Assembly (NCBI RefSeq): GCF_039631355.1
Contig: NZ_JBDIVF010000002.1
Coordinates: 558,001 to 622,000, forward strand
Source of the DNA: Uliginosibacterium paludis
GTDB taxonomy: Bacteria; Pseudomonadota; Gammaproteobacteria; Burkholderiales; Rhodocyclaceae
DNA: 64,000 bases
Reading direction: 5' to 3'
The notes under the pieces: generated by a model
The model's input: the letters and a program-made list of their open reading frames with translations, nothing else
Databases searched by the model: none
What the model was told of the DNA's origin: nothing
Shown here: positions 33,549-43,154 of the stretch, in pieces
Layout: every line of letters starts with the position of its first letter
How positions within the stretch are numbered: position 1 is the stretch's first letter
Position numbers and translations under genes: made by a program

Positions 33549-33983
33549 ATGAAATACATGCTTGATACGAACATATTTAATCTACTTCTTGACGGTAGAT
33601 TCTCCCTGTCTTTCTTGTCAGAGGTGAATGGTGTGTTTGCAACACCTATTCAGATGGAAGAGCTTAGTAAAACATCTGATGCTGAACGAAGAAATGAACT
33701 TCTGCGAATCTTCGAAGATGTATCTCCTCATGTTTTTTCGCCATCGTTCTCGTGGGATGTTCCCGGTGCAGGGTGGGACGATGGCGAATGGAGTGAGCAT
33801 AACGATGCATCACAGCTATGGGTGGCTCTCGAATCAAACAAGTCTAAGTTGAATAACTGGGAAGATGCGCTTATAGCTGAGGCTGCTATGTCGGCTGATT
33901 GCTGCCTGGTTACGGCGGATCGATTGTTGGCGGAGGTGGCAAGTCGGCACGGAATTTCAACTCAATATTTTGATTGTAAATAG
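33549..33983 (+). CDS. Stand-alone PIN domain protein
   Basis: 144 residues from the ATG at 33549 (MKYMLDTNIFNLLLDG). PIN acidic residues are in place: Asp in MLDTNIF, Glu in QMEELSKT, the acidic middle (WEDALIAEAAM) and Asp in CLVTADRLLAEVAS. It is probably an RNase of the VapC/PIN superfamily. No antitoxin gene precedes it: the 150 bp upstream hold no RHH or AbrB-like frame. The SPHVFSPSFSWDVPGAGWDDGEW insert between motifs is longer than in typical VapC. Local GC is low, consistent with transfer. Confidence 0.8.
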   Translation: MKYMLDTNIFNLLLDGRFSLSFLSEVNGVFATPIQMEELSKTSDAERRNELLRIFEDVSPHVFSPSFSWDVPGAGWDDGEWSEHNDASQLWVALESNKSKLNNWEDALIAEAAMSADCCLVTADRLLAEVASRHGISTQYFDCK

Positions 33984-34201
33984 AATGCTTGAAAGTATTA
34001 AATGAAGATCTGCTTATTGTTGAGGTGGAGAAACCTTAGAGGAAGTTCATGTTTTGAATCGTAAAGAGACGTTGGAGTTTGTCTGGTGTAAAGACAAATA
34101 TTCAAAATGGGGTAGAAAACCAAGGGTTAGTCCCTGTTATTTGCCGCAGAACAAGTGATCTGACCCCTTTCTCGTTTGTTTATTCCAATAAGGAAAATGA
34201 C

Positions 34202-34402
34202 GTGAGGACACTTCTTCGTTTCGCAATTTGGCTTATCGCTGGCTTCATCATCAGCCACGTGCATGCTGGTGAAATGATGAATGAGCCGCAAAGGGCCGGA
34301 ATGAACGAGACATGTAATGGCACCAGTATTTTTGCCCAAGGGGCGGACGGTGGCGACTCGGGCGATGGATATCACGTTCATGGCGTCGAGAAGCACTGGT
34401 GA
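34202..34402 (+). CDS. Possible small secreted hypothetical protein
   Basis: 66 residues from a GTG at 34202, preceded by AAGGAAAATGAC. It reads as a signal peptide (RTLLRFAIWLIAGFIISHVHAG) plus a 40-residue mature part with two Gly/Asp turns (GADGGDSGDGYHVHGVEKHW). The same frame extends upstream to 34079 without a better start. No family recognised. It stands in low-GC DNA between the PIN gene and a repeat cluster. It may be a genuine short gene or the end of a decayed one. Confidence 0.35.
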   Translation: MRTLLRFAIWLIAGFIISHVHAGEMMNEPQRAGMNETCNGTSIFAQGADGGDSGDGYHVHGVEKHW

Positions 34403-34424
34403 TGACGAGATCAAGGCTTCCGTT

Positions 34425-34618
34425 TAGCAAGGCCGTAACCCGGAATCCGGGCCCGAGTAGTAGTCGGAAAAGCGAAGCGCCTTCCGACTTCCGGAGTGTT
34501 CCGCCTCGGTAGTTTTTGTGCCGCCAAGCGTCGGAAGGCGCCTGCGGCTTTTCCGACCACGCCCACTCCCCACTCCCACCCTGCGCTATCGTGAGGGCAT
34601 CTGATCCGGGGTACTGCC
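34425..34618. repeat. Repeat cluster and duplicated leader before the large secreted protein
   Basis: 34430-34490: AAGGCCGTAACCCGGAATCC and GTCGGAAAAGCGAAGCGCCTTCCGAC. 34525-34556 carries the complementary GTCGGAAGGCGCCTGCGGCTTTTCCGAC, making a large hairpin. 34581-34622 repeats the 31966-32007 segment and includes the ATG of the next gene. Confidence 0.7.
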
Positions 34619-36895
34619 ATGGTCCGCGTGCTTGCCTTGCTTTGTCTGTTCTCGTCCTGTTGCCTGGCCGCGCCGTTGTGGCAGCCGGGGGCGGGGGAGC
34701 TGGAGAATCTGCGCGGCAGCGTGGCGAGCCGGGAGGCGCGGCTGTTTGCGCAGGGCGCCTTGCGGCCGGGGGCGAGCAGCATCGACGCGGCCGGTCTGCT
34801 GCTCGATGCGCTGGCGGCAGAATGGCCGGCGGAGCGGGTCAGCCCGCTGCTCGCGGCTCTGCCGCCGCTGCTGGACCGCGATCCGGCGAGCCGCACTTAC
34901 GGCAACATCCACTGGTATCAGGGCGACACGAAGCTGGTGGATCGCAACGGCATCGAGTTCGTGACGCGCAAGGCGGTGCTCGCCTGGCTGCTCTACCGCG
35001 AACGCCTCACGCCGGCGCAGGCCGACACCCTGCGCGACTTCCTCGGCTGGGCGCGCACCGGCGCGAGCCGCCACGCGGTGGCGATCAGCTACACCAACAT
35101 CTGGCTGATGAAGACCTGGAACCTGATCGCGCTGGGCGCGGCGCTGGACGACGCGGCACTCGCCGCGCAGGGCCGGACCATGCTGGCCGACTGGCTGGCC
35201 TACACGCGGCGCACCGGCATCAACGAATACCTGAGCCCGAGCTATTACGACGTGGATCTGGAAAGCCTGGCGCTGATCGCCAATCTGGCGCCGGACGCGG
35301 GCACGCGGGCCGCGGCACGCTCGGCGCTGGACCTCGTCTGGCATGACATTGCGCTGAACTGGTACGCGCCCGCCGCGCGCCTGGGCGGCCCGCACAGCCG
35401 CGATTACAACCGCCTCTTCGGCGTGGGCGGCGTGAATCGCTGGGTGGAGCGCGCCGGCTGGGGCACGCCCGCGGCCGCGCCGCTGCCCGCCGGCAGCCCC
35501 TACGAAGCGCTGGCCTGGGCGCCGCCGCCGGCATTGGCCGCCGCCTGGCTGGCCGGGCCCTTCCCGCGCGAGGTGTCTGCCCGCTGGGGCGAGGCGCCGG
35601 AGAAGCGCTACACGCATTACCTGGCCCGCAATTTCAGCATCGGCTCGGCCGAAGCCGGCTATCCCTCGGGGCACGACAACACGCCGCTGGTGATCAGCCT
35701 CGGCGCCGGGCAGGACGTGCCCGCGATCAACTTCTTCATGGACGGGCGGCGCGACCACTACGGCCAGGTGCGCACGCTGGAGGCGGGCTCCGGCCACCTC
35801 AAGGCGCTGCACCTGCGCCCCTTCGTGAGCAGCGTGCAGCGCGCGGGCGAAGTGCTGTTCATCGCCTCGGCGCAGGAGAGCAGTCCGGAATACAGCGCGC
35901 TGGAATCGGTGCTCACCCTGCCGGCCGACGCCGAATACTGGCTCGACAACCGCCGCCTCGATCTATTCACCGCGAGCAGCCGCTGGCAGCCGGACTACGC
36001 GGGCAATGACCGCAGCACCTTCATCACGGTGCAACGGAGCGAAGGCGTCGAGGAGCTGAACCTGATCGACCGCGACGACAAGCAGGGCGTGGGCGTGTCG
36101 CAGCGCTTCGCCGTGCAGGCCGGGCAGCGTTATCGCCTCAGCGCCAGCCTGGAAGGCGGCGAAGTCTTCCTCTACCTCAACTATCTGGACGCGGCCGGGC
36201 GCCTGGTGGGCGGCGAGCGTAACCTGAAAGTGGCGGGCGGCGGCGGCAGCTTCGCCTGGCGGGAATTCAGCGCCGTGGTGCCGGAGGGCGCGGTGGCCTG
36301 CAAGGCCTGGCTGTATTCCACCAGCACGAACCGCACCGAGCTGCGCGTGCGCGACCTGCGCTTCGAGCGGCTGGACGCCGCCGGCCCCACGCTGCTGGGC
36401 GGCTTCGACTTCCGCGAATTCCAGCCCCAGGCCATCGAGCTGCCCGCAGGCAGCACCCTCTTCGTGCGCCGCGGCGAAGCCGTGGCCGCACTGCGCCCGC
36501 TCGCCGCCTGGGATGTCGACGGCCGCCCCGTGCCTTTCACCCTGCACAACGACGGTCTGGCCTGGCGCGCCCTGCGCCTCACCGCCGTGCATTCACCGGT
36601 CGCCACCCGTGAGCGCGCCAGCACCGTGATGTGGGCCCGCGCCGCCGAAGGCCTGGCGGACGAGGCAGCCTTCGCCGCCTTCCGCCAGCAGATCATCGCC
36701 ATGCCCGCCCGCGCCAGCCATGATGGCGACGTCATCGAAGCGCGCAGCGCAGGTGCTACGCCCCTGCACCTGCAAGCCAACCCCGCCAACAACCGCCGCC
36801 TGCTGCGCGAAGGCCAGCAAACCCTGCCCGGCAACCCCGCCTGGGCGCTGGATGGCGTGCCGCTGGAGCTGGGGCCAGGCAGCCAGGCGCGATGA
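34619..36895 (+). CDS. Large secreted protein, possible polysaccharide-active enzyme with CBM-like domain
   Basis: 758 residues with signal peptide MVRVLALLCLFSSCCLA. The N-terminal 330 residues are helical and aromatic, in the style of an (alpha/alpha) barrel: YGNIHWYQGDTKLVDRNGIEFVTRKAVLAWLLYRE, YTNIWLMKTWNLIALG, LSPSYYDVDLESLALI. A beta-rich middle (about 340-490) contains GYPSGHDNTPLVISLGAGQDVP. Residues about 505-600 look like a carbohydrate-binding beta-sandwich (AGQRYRLSASLEGGEVFLYLNYLD, ending LRVRDLRFERLD). The overall plan recalls heparinase-like or PL8-like lyases, but no catalytic signature is certain. It fits the pectin/polysaccharide theme of the window. Confidence 0.6.
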   Translation: MVRVLALLCLFSSCCLAAPLWQPGAGELENLRGSVASREARLFAQGALRPGASSIDAAGLLLDALAAEWPAERVSPLLAALPPLLDRDPASRTYGNIHWYQGDTKLVDRNGIEFVTRKAVLAWLLYRERLTPAQADTLRDFLGWARTGASRHAVAISYTNIWLMKTWNLIALGAALDDAALAAQGRTMLADWLAYTRRTGINEYLSPSYYDVDLESLALIANLAPDAGTRAAARSALDLVWHDIALNWYAPAARLGGPHSRDYNRLFGVGGVNRWVERAGWGTPAAAPLPAGSPYEALAWAPPPALAAAWLAGPFPREVSARWGEAPEKRYTHYLARNFSIGSAEAGYPSGHDNTPLVISLGAGQDVPAINFFMDGRRDHYGQVRTLEAGSGHLKALHLRPFVSSVQRAGEVLFIASAQESSPEYSALESVLTLPADAEYWLDNRRLDLFTASSRWQPDYAGNDRSTFITVQRSEGVEELNLIDRDDKQGVGVSQRFAVQAGQRYRLSASLEGGEVFLYLNYLDAAGRLVGGERNLKVAGGGGSFAWREFSAVVPEGAVACKAWLYSTSTNRTELRVRDLRFERLDAAGPTLLGGFDFREFQPQAIELPAGSTLFVRRGEAVAALRPLAAWDVDGRPVPFTLHNDGLAWRALRLTAVHSPVATRERASTVMWARAAEGLADEAAFAAFRQQIIAMPARASHDGDVIEARSAGATPLHLQANPANNRRLLREGQQTLPGNPAWALDGVPLELGPGSQAR

Positions 36896-36902
36896 GGATC
36901 AT

Positions 36903-36992
36903 GCGGCGCGCTTCGCTGCGCTCAGGGCGCCCTACGCCAAACCAGCCAGAAGTAGGGCGCCCTGAGCAAAGCGAAGCGCGCCGTCGTCGGGA
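36903..36992. repeat. Large inverted repeat (GGCGCGCTTCGCTGCGCTCAGGGCGCC family)
   Basis: GCGCGCTTCGCTGCGCTCAG followed by GGCGCCCTAC on the left is mirrored by GTAGGGCGCC and CTGAGCAAAGCGAAGCGCGC on the right, around CGCCAAACCAGCCAGAA. The same arms bound the tandem units at 39201-39850. Confidence 0.85.
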
Positions 36993-37111
36993 GACGGGAC
37001 CCTGCCACGCGCGGTGTGATCAAAACGGCGGAGTTGTCACAGAGCACTGAATGATCTCCCCGGCTCTGTGATAATGCGCCACCTTTACTCTGACCATCAG
37101 TACCCCCTTCT

Positions 37112-38581
<1,470 letters not shown>

Positions 38582-38599
38582 GCGGGCCGGCGCCCGGCG

Positions 38600-38820
38600 C
38601 CAAACCCGCCAGAAGCAGGACGCCCTGAGCAAAGCGAAGCGCGCCGAAGCGTTGGGCGAGGGGCGGTAGCCCGGATGAAGGCCGAAGGCCGGAATCCGGG
38701 GCTTTCCTGAGTGTTCGGCGCCCGGATTCCGCTGTGTTGCATCCGGGCAGCCAATAGTCTTCGGGATTTCAACCAGGTCATGCGGCGTGCTTCGCTGCGC
38801 CCGGTGCGTCCTGCTGCGCG
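38600..38820. repeat. Diverged single copy of the 219-bp repeat unit
   Basis: It begins in the CTGAGCAAAGCGAAGCGCGCC arm, carries GCGGTAGCCCGGATGAAGGCCGAAGGCCGG, TTGCATCCGGGCAGCCAATAGTC and CATGCGGCGTGCTTCGCTGCGC, in the same order as the tandem units at 39201-39850. The middle differs (GAGTGTTCGGCG for GCGTCCGGCT). Confidence 0.85.
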
Positions 38821-38857
38821 AATCCACTTTGTCTGATCTTGCGGAGAGAGAACCGGC

Positions 38858-39130
38858 ATGAGCGTATCGAACAGGTGGGACCTCGCAACGCGAATCAGCG
38901 CGGGATGCACGTTCGCACCTTTGGTAGGTTTGCTGGCTGTCGAGCAGGCGGATGTCAGGGCGGCCTTGTGCGGCCTTGCGCTGATTGCTTTCATCGTGTG
39001 CATTTTCAGCGCATGTCATTTGCGTTTTCCGCCCACGGAAAATTCTGGCGCCGATGCTTCGTCGGCCGATTTTCCGTCACCTTCGCTTGGCTCCGGTGAC
39101 TGCAATGCAGGAGACGGGCAATGTGATTGA
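38858..39130 (+). CDS. Possible small membrane protein, hypothetical
   Basis: 90 residues from an ATG preceded by GGAGAGAGAACCGGC. One long hydrophobic stretch (AALCGLALIAFIVCIFSACHL) and an earlier weaker one (AGCTFAPLVGLLAVE) are followed by a short acidic tail (SGADASSADFPSPSLGSGDCNAGDGQCD). It lies between two repeat blocks. No family is recognised, but the ribosome site and amino-acid pattern favour a real gene. Confidence 0.45.
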   Translation: MSVSNRWDLATRISAGCTFAPLVGLLAVEQADVRAALCGLALIAFIVCIFSACHLRFPPTENSGADASSADFPSPSLGSGDCNAGDGQCD

Positions 39131-39200
39131 AGGCGGCTGATCGCAGGGCGGTCAGTCGGCATGGCAGGGCTGGGGAGGGCAGGCAGGACGAAGGTGTCAC

Positions 39201-39850
39201 GTAGGGCGCCCTGAGCAAAGCGAAGCGCGCCGAAGCGTTGGGCTGGGCGAGGGGCGGTAGCCCGGATGAAGGCCGAAGGCCGGAATCCGGGGCTTTCCTG
39301 GCGTCCGGCTCCGGATTCCGCTGTGTTGCATCCGGGCAGCCAATAGTCTTCGGGATTTCAACCAGGTCATGCGGCGCGCTTCGCTGCGCTCAGGGCGCCC
39401 TACGCCAGACCCGCCAGAAGTAGGGCGCCCTGAGCAAAGCGAAGCGCGCCGAAGCGTTGGGCCGGGCGAGGGGCGGTAGCCCGGATGAAGGCCGAAGGCC
39501 GGAATCCGGGGCTTTCCTGGCGTCCGGCTCCGGATTCCGCTGTGTTGCATCCGGGCAGCCAATAGTCTTCGGGATTTCAACCAGGTCATGCGGCGCGCTT
39601 CGCTGCGCTCAGGGCGCCCTACGCCAGACCCGCCAGAAGTAGGGCGCCCTGAGCAAAGCGAAGCGCGCCGAAGCGTTGGGCCGGGCGAGGGGCGGTAGCC
39701 CGGATGAAGGCCGAAGGCCGGAATCCGGGGCTTTCCTGGCGTCCGGCTCCGGATTCCGCTGTGCTGCATCCGGGCAGCCAATAGTCTTCGGGATTTCAAT
39801 CAGCTCATGTGGCGCGCTTCGCTGCGCTCAGGGCGCCCTACGCCAGACCC
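39201..39850. repeat. Three tandem copies of a 219-bp unit
   Basis: Copies start at 39201, 39420 and 39639 (GTAGGGCGCCCTGAGC) and are almost identical; differences include CTGGGC versus CCGGGC near the start and TGTGCTGC for TGTGTTGC in the third copy. Each unit contains an arm CTGAGCAAAGCGAAGCGCGCC, a TAGCCCGGATGAAGGCCGAAGG hairpin with its partner TTGCATCCGGGCAGCC, and the return arm GGCGCGCTTCGCTGCGCTCAG. Open frames of 61 codons repeat with the unit but carry no protein features. Confidence 0.95.
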
Positions 39851-39938
39851 GGCCGGCCGCAGGCCCGACTCTCTACTCCCCACTCCCGCCGTAAACTCAG
39901 CACTCAGCACTCAGCACCCAGCACCCAGCCCTCAGCCC
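39851..39938. repeat. Short direct-repeat tract CACTCAG/CACCCAG
   Basis: CCGGCCGCAGGCCCGACTC is followed by ACTCCCCACTCCC and runs of ACTCAGC/ACCCAGC/CCTCAGC heptamers. The same kinds of tract recur at 42047-42225. Confidence 0.85.
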
Positions 39939-40838
39939 TCAGCCACTCAATCGCCCGGGTTCGGCCAGCCATCCCGCCAGGAAATCCAGCATCGCGCGGA
40001 GCAGGGCGGGCTGGTATTCGCGGGAGCTGTAGAGGGCGTGGATGCCCAGGGTTTGCGGGCGTTCGCGGGGCAGCAGGGCCACCAGGGCGCCGCTGGCGAT
40101 CAGCGGGGCGGCGGAGTAGGCGGGTTGCAGCGTGATGCCGGCGCCGTCGACGGCGGCCTGCAGCAGGGACATCGAATCGTTCGCGCTGAGCCGCCCGGCC
40201 ACCGGCACCTGCAGCAGGCCGTCCGCGCGTTCGAACTGCCACAGGCTCTTGCCGTAGTAGGCATAGGTGAGGCAGTCGTGGTGGGCGAGGTCTTCGGCGC
40301 GCTCCGGTCTGCCATGTGCGGCGAGGTAGGCCGGCGAGGCGCAGACCACCGAGGCGCATTCGCCGATGCGGCGGGCGATCAGGCCGGGCTCCAGATGATT
40401 GGTGATGCGGATCGCGAGGTCGATGCGCTCTTCCACCAGATTCACCGCCTTGTAGCCGACCTGCAGGTCGATGGCGGCTTGCGGATGCAGCGTGAGGAAG
40501 CGCGCCATCGCGCTGGCGAGCGTGGCCTGCACCAGCGAGGGCGCGCAGGCGATGCGCAGGATGCCGGTGAGCGCATCACCCCCCTGCTCGCCGGCGAGTG
40601 GCACCTGGCCGGCGAGCGCAAGCATTTCGCGGCAGCGCGCGAGAGTGGCTTCGCCGGCGGAGGTGAGGCTCACACGGCGCGTGCTGCGGTGAAAGAGGCG
40701 GGCGCCGGCCCAGCTTTCCATCTCGGCCAGATGGCGTGTGACCATCGCGCGCGACATGTCCAGCAGCTCGGCGGCAGCAGTGAGGCTGCCGCGCTCGGCA
40801 ATGGCGACGAAGACCTGTGCGGCCTGGATGCGGTCCAT
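39939..40838 (-). CDS. LysR family transcriptional regulator
   Basis: 299 residues. The HTH reads FVAIAERGSLTAAAELLDMSRAMVTRHLAEMESWAGARLFHRSTRRVSLTSAGEA. The effector domain starts near GILRIACAPSLVQATLASAMARFL and contains NLVEERIDLAIRITNHLEPGLIARRIGECASVVCASPAYLAAHG, the PA0477/CrgA-type pattern. It is divergent from the MBL-fold gene at 40948 with about 110 bp between the starts, so that gene is the probable target. The last codons abut the heptamer repeat tract. Confidence 0.9.
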   Translation of the reverse strand: MDRIQAAQVFVAIAERGSLTAAAELLDMSRAMVTRHLAEMESWAGARLFHRSTRRVSLTSAGEATLARCREMLALAGQVPLAGEQGGDALTGILRIACAPSLVQATLASAMARFLTLHPQAAIDLQVGYKAVNLVEERIDLAIRITNHLEPGLIARRIGECASVVCASPAYLAAHGRPERAEDLAHHDCLTYAYYGKSLWQFERADGLLQVPVAGRLSANDSMSLLQAAVDGAGITLQPAYSAAPLIASGALVALLPRERPQTLGIHALYSSREYQPALLRAMLDFLAGWLAEPGRLSG

Positions 40839-40947
40839 GGATATGATCGAATGAAGAAATAATCCATTGCAGATTAGCCTGTTTATCGGTCAGGTGCGCG
40901 TGCTTAAGCTGCACACACCTCAACTGATTTCCAAACAGGACCAGATC

Positions 40948-41829
40948 ATGAACCGCCGCCCCCTCGTTTCCGCCCTCGTCGCCGCAAGCCTCCTCGCCAC
41001 CCTGCCCGCTGCGCACGCCGCCGGCCTCAAGCTCGACGCCTACAACCCCGGCGAAAACGCAGTCTTTCCAGTCACATCCAGCATCATCAGCGGCGAGCAT
41101 GACGCGATCCTGGTGGACGCCCAGTTCCAGCGCAACGACGCCGAAGCGCTGGTGCAGAAGCTGCGCGCGAGCGGCAAGACCCTGCGCACCGTGTATGTGA
41201 GCCACTGCGATCCGGACTACTACTTCGGGCTGGACGTGATCCAGGCCGCTTTCCCCGAAGCCCGCATCGTGGCCACCGCGCCGACGGTTGAACACATCAA
41301 GGCGACGATGGAAGGCAAGCTCGCCTACTGGGGCCCGATCCTGAAGGACAAGGCGCCGCAGAAGCTGGTGCTGCCGGAAGTGCTGGCGGGCGACTCGCTG
41401 AGCCTGGAAGGCCAGCGCATCGAGATTCGTGGCCTGAAGAGCGCCGCGCCGGATCGCAGCTATCTGTGGATTCCCTCGCTGAAAACGGTGGCAGGCGGCG
41501 TGGTGGTCTCCAGCGGCATCCATGTGTGGGTGGCGGACACGCAGACGCCTGAGTCGCGCCAGACCTGGCAGAGCACGCTGGCCGGCATCGCCGCGCTGAA
41601 GCCCGCCCGCGTCGTGCCCGGCCACTACCTCGGCAAGGAGCCCGCAGGCATCGCAGCAGTGCGCTACACCGCCGACTACCTGAAGGCCTTCGAAGCTGAA
41701 GCCGCCAAGGCCGGCGACGCCGCCGCACTGAGCGCCGCCATGAAGCAGCGCTACCCGCAAGCCGGCGAAGCCGCCTCGCTGGAGCTGTCGGCCAAGGTCA
41801 TCAAGGGCGAGATGAAGTGGCCGCAGTGA
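40948..41829 (+). CDS. Secreted MBL-fold hydrolase-like protein with atypical metal motif
   Basis: 293 residues from the ATG at 40948. The signal peptide is MNRRPLVSALVAASLLATLPAAHA. The metallo-beta-lactamase fold is visible from SIISGEHDAILVDAQF onward. The usual HxHxDH metal motif is replaced by HCDPDYYFG (His86, Asp88, Asp90), losing the second and third histidines. Later elements are VWVADTQTP and VVPGHYLGKE. Metal use may be reduced to one ion or altered. It is controlled, by inference, by the divergent LysR protein. The physiological substrate is unknown. Confidence 0.8.
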   Translation: MNRRPLVSALVAASLLATLPAAHAAGLKLDAYNPGENAVFPVTSSIISGEHDAILVDAQFQRNDAEALVQKLRASGKTLRTVYVSHCDPDYYFGLDVIQAAFPEARIVATAPTVEHIKATMEGKLAYWGPILKDKAPQKLVLPEVLAGDSLSLEGQRIEIRGLKSAAPDRSYLWIPSLKTVAGGVVVSSGIHVWVADTQTPESRQTWQSTLAGIAALKPARVVPGHYLGKEPAGIAAVRYTADYLKAFEAEAAKAGDAAALSAAMKQRYPQAGEAASLELSAKVIKGEMKWPQ

Positions 41830-42251
41830 CACGCCCCGGGAAAAGCAACTGAAGTGTCGCGAGGCCTAGCCCGGATGCAGGCCGAAGGCCGGAATCCGGG
41901 GGCGGGCTTTGACAGGCGCGCACCCGGATTCCGCTGCGCTGCATCCGGGCTACGATTGCTGCCGCCTGTGGCGGAGTGCTGAGGATTGGGTGCTGAGACA
42001 GGAGGGAGGGCTTTTGTTCGCCAACCGCCAAGCCTCCGCCCAACCCAGCCGGCCGCAGGCCCGACTCCCGACTCTCCACTCCCCATAAACTCAGCACCCA
42101 GCACCCAGCACCCAGCACCCAGCACCCAGCTCCAGCCCTCCGCCAAACCCAGCCGGCCGCAGGCTCGACTCCCGACTCCCGACTCTCCACTCCCCATAAA
42201 CTCAGCACCCAGCCGCAGGCGGCAGCCCCCCGCCCCAACAAGGAAAAAACC
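41830..42251. repeat. Repeat-rich gap: TAGCCCGG palindrome and CACCCAG tracts
   Basis: 41867-41952 is a hairpin unit TAGCCCGGATGCAGGCC ... GCTGCATCCGGGCTA. 42047-42225 holds two near copies of CCAGCCGGCCGCAGG, CGACTCCCGACTC and CCATAAACTCAGCACCCAGC, with heptamer ACCCAGC repeats between. AAGGAAAAAACC precedes the next gene. No gene seen. Confidence 0.8.
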
Positions 42252-42944
42252 ATGAACACCCTGCACTACATTTTCGATCCCCTCTGCGGCTGGTGCTATG
42301 CCGCCGCCCCGCTGATCTCGGCCGCGCGCAAGCTGCCCGGCCTCGCGATCGCGTTTCATGGCGGTGGCATGCTCACCGGCAGCCGCCGGCAGACCATCAC
42401 CCCGCAGTGGCGCGACTATGTGATGCCGCATGACCGCCGCATCGCGCAGATGACCGGCCAGCCTTTCGGCGAAGCCTATTTCGAAGGACTGCTGCGCGAC
42501 ACCAGCGCGGTCATGGATTCCGCTCCGCCCACCACCGCGATCCTGGCGGCCGAAGACATCGCCGGGCGCGGGCTGGACATGATCCAGGCCCTGCAGCATG
42601 CGCATTACGCCGATGGCCGCCGGATTGCCGACCGCCCGGTGCTGGACGCCATCGCCGCCGAGCTGGGGCTGGACGTCGCAGGCTTTGCTGCCGCCTTCGA
42701 CCGCCTCGCCGGCGAGCCGACCGAGCGCCACTTCCGCGAGAGCATCGGCTGGCTCGGCCGCGCCGGCGGACAAGGCTTCCCGACCCTGCTGCTGGAAGAC
42801 GCCAGCGGCCGCTTCAGCCGTATCGACATCGGCCGTTTCCTCGGCCAGCCGGAAGCCTTCGCCGCCGCGCTGCGCGAGCAATTGCCGGCGTCGGATGACG
42901 AAGTCATGCCGCATTGCGGGCTCGACGGCTGCACCGATCACTGA
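42252..42944 (+). CDS. DsbA family (FrnE-like) thioredoxin-fold protein
   Basis: 230 residues, no signal peptide, so cytoplasmic. The thioredoxin-type active site is CGWC at 12-15 in HYIFDPLCGWCYAAAPL, which matches the DsbA/FrnE and 2-hydroxychromene isomerase-like group. A helical insert follows, then GWLGRAGGQGFPTLLLEDASGRFSRIDIGRFLGQP with the cis-Pro. An extra Cys pair closes the protein (HCGLDGC). It probably acts as a disulfide reductase or isomerase in stress. Upstream repeats separate it from the MBL gene. Confidence 0.87.
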   Translation: MNTLHYIFDPLCGWCYAAAPLISAARKLPGLAIAFHGGGMLTGSRRQTITPQWRDYVMPHDRRIAQMTGQPFGEAYFEGLLRDTSAVMDSAPPTTAILAAEDIAGRGLDMIQALQHAHYADGRRIADRPVLDAIAAELGLDVAGFAAAFDRLAGEPTERHFRESIGWLGRAGGQGFPTLLLEDASGRFSRIDIGRFLGQPEAFAAALREQLPASDDEVMPHCGLDGCTDH

Positions 42945-43154
42945 TCGGAGCAGAGCGGTGCGCGGCCTGGGCGCTCTGCAGGGAAGCAGGGCGCACTGAG
43001 CGAAGCGAACTGCGCCGCACGCCATGGATCGCTCCCGGCTTCGCCGGACGGCGCGCGGCCACATCCGGCGGCCGCCGTACAATGAGGGCGAGGCTTGCGG
43101 GCCTGCGGTGTTCGCCGCAGGGTCCGGCGCTGCCTGTGTCGAGGAGCAGCATTC

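Noticed and set aside
39201..39850. CRISPR array suspected from regular repetition
   Set aside because: The unit is 219 bp repeated in full with no unique spacers, and no cas genes are present.
39238..39894. Repeated 61-codon frames inside the tandem units, and a 200-codon minus-strand frame
   Set aside because: They are translations of the palindromic repeat; they repeat with the unit and have no start signals.
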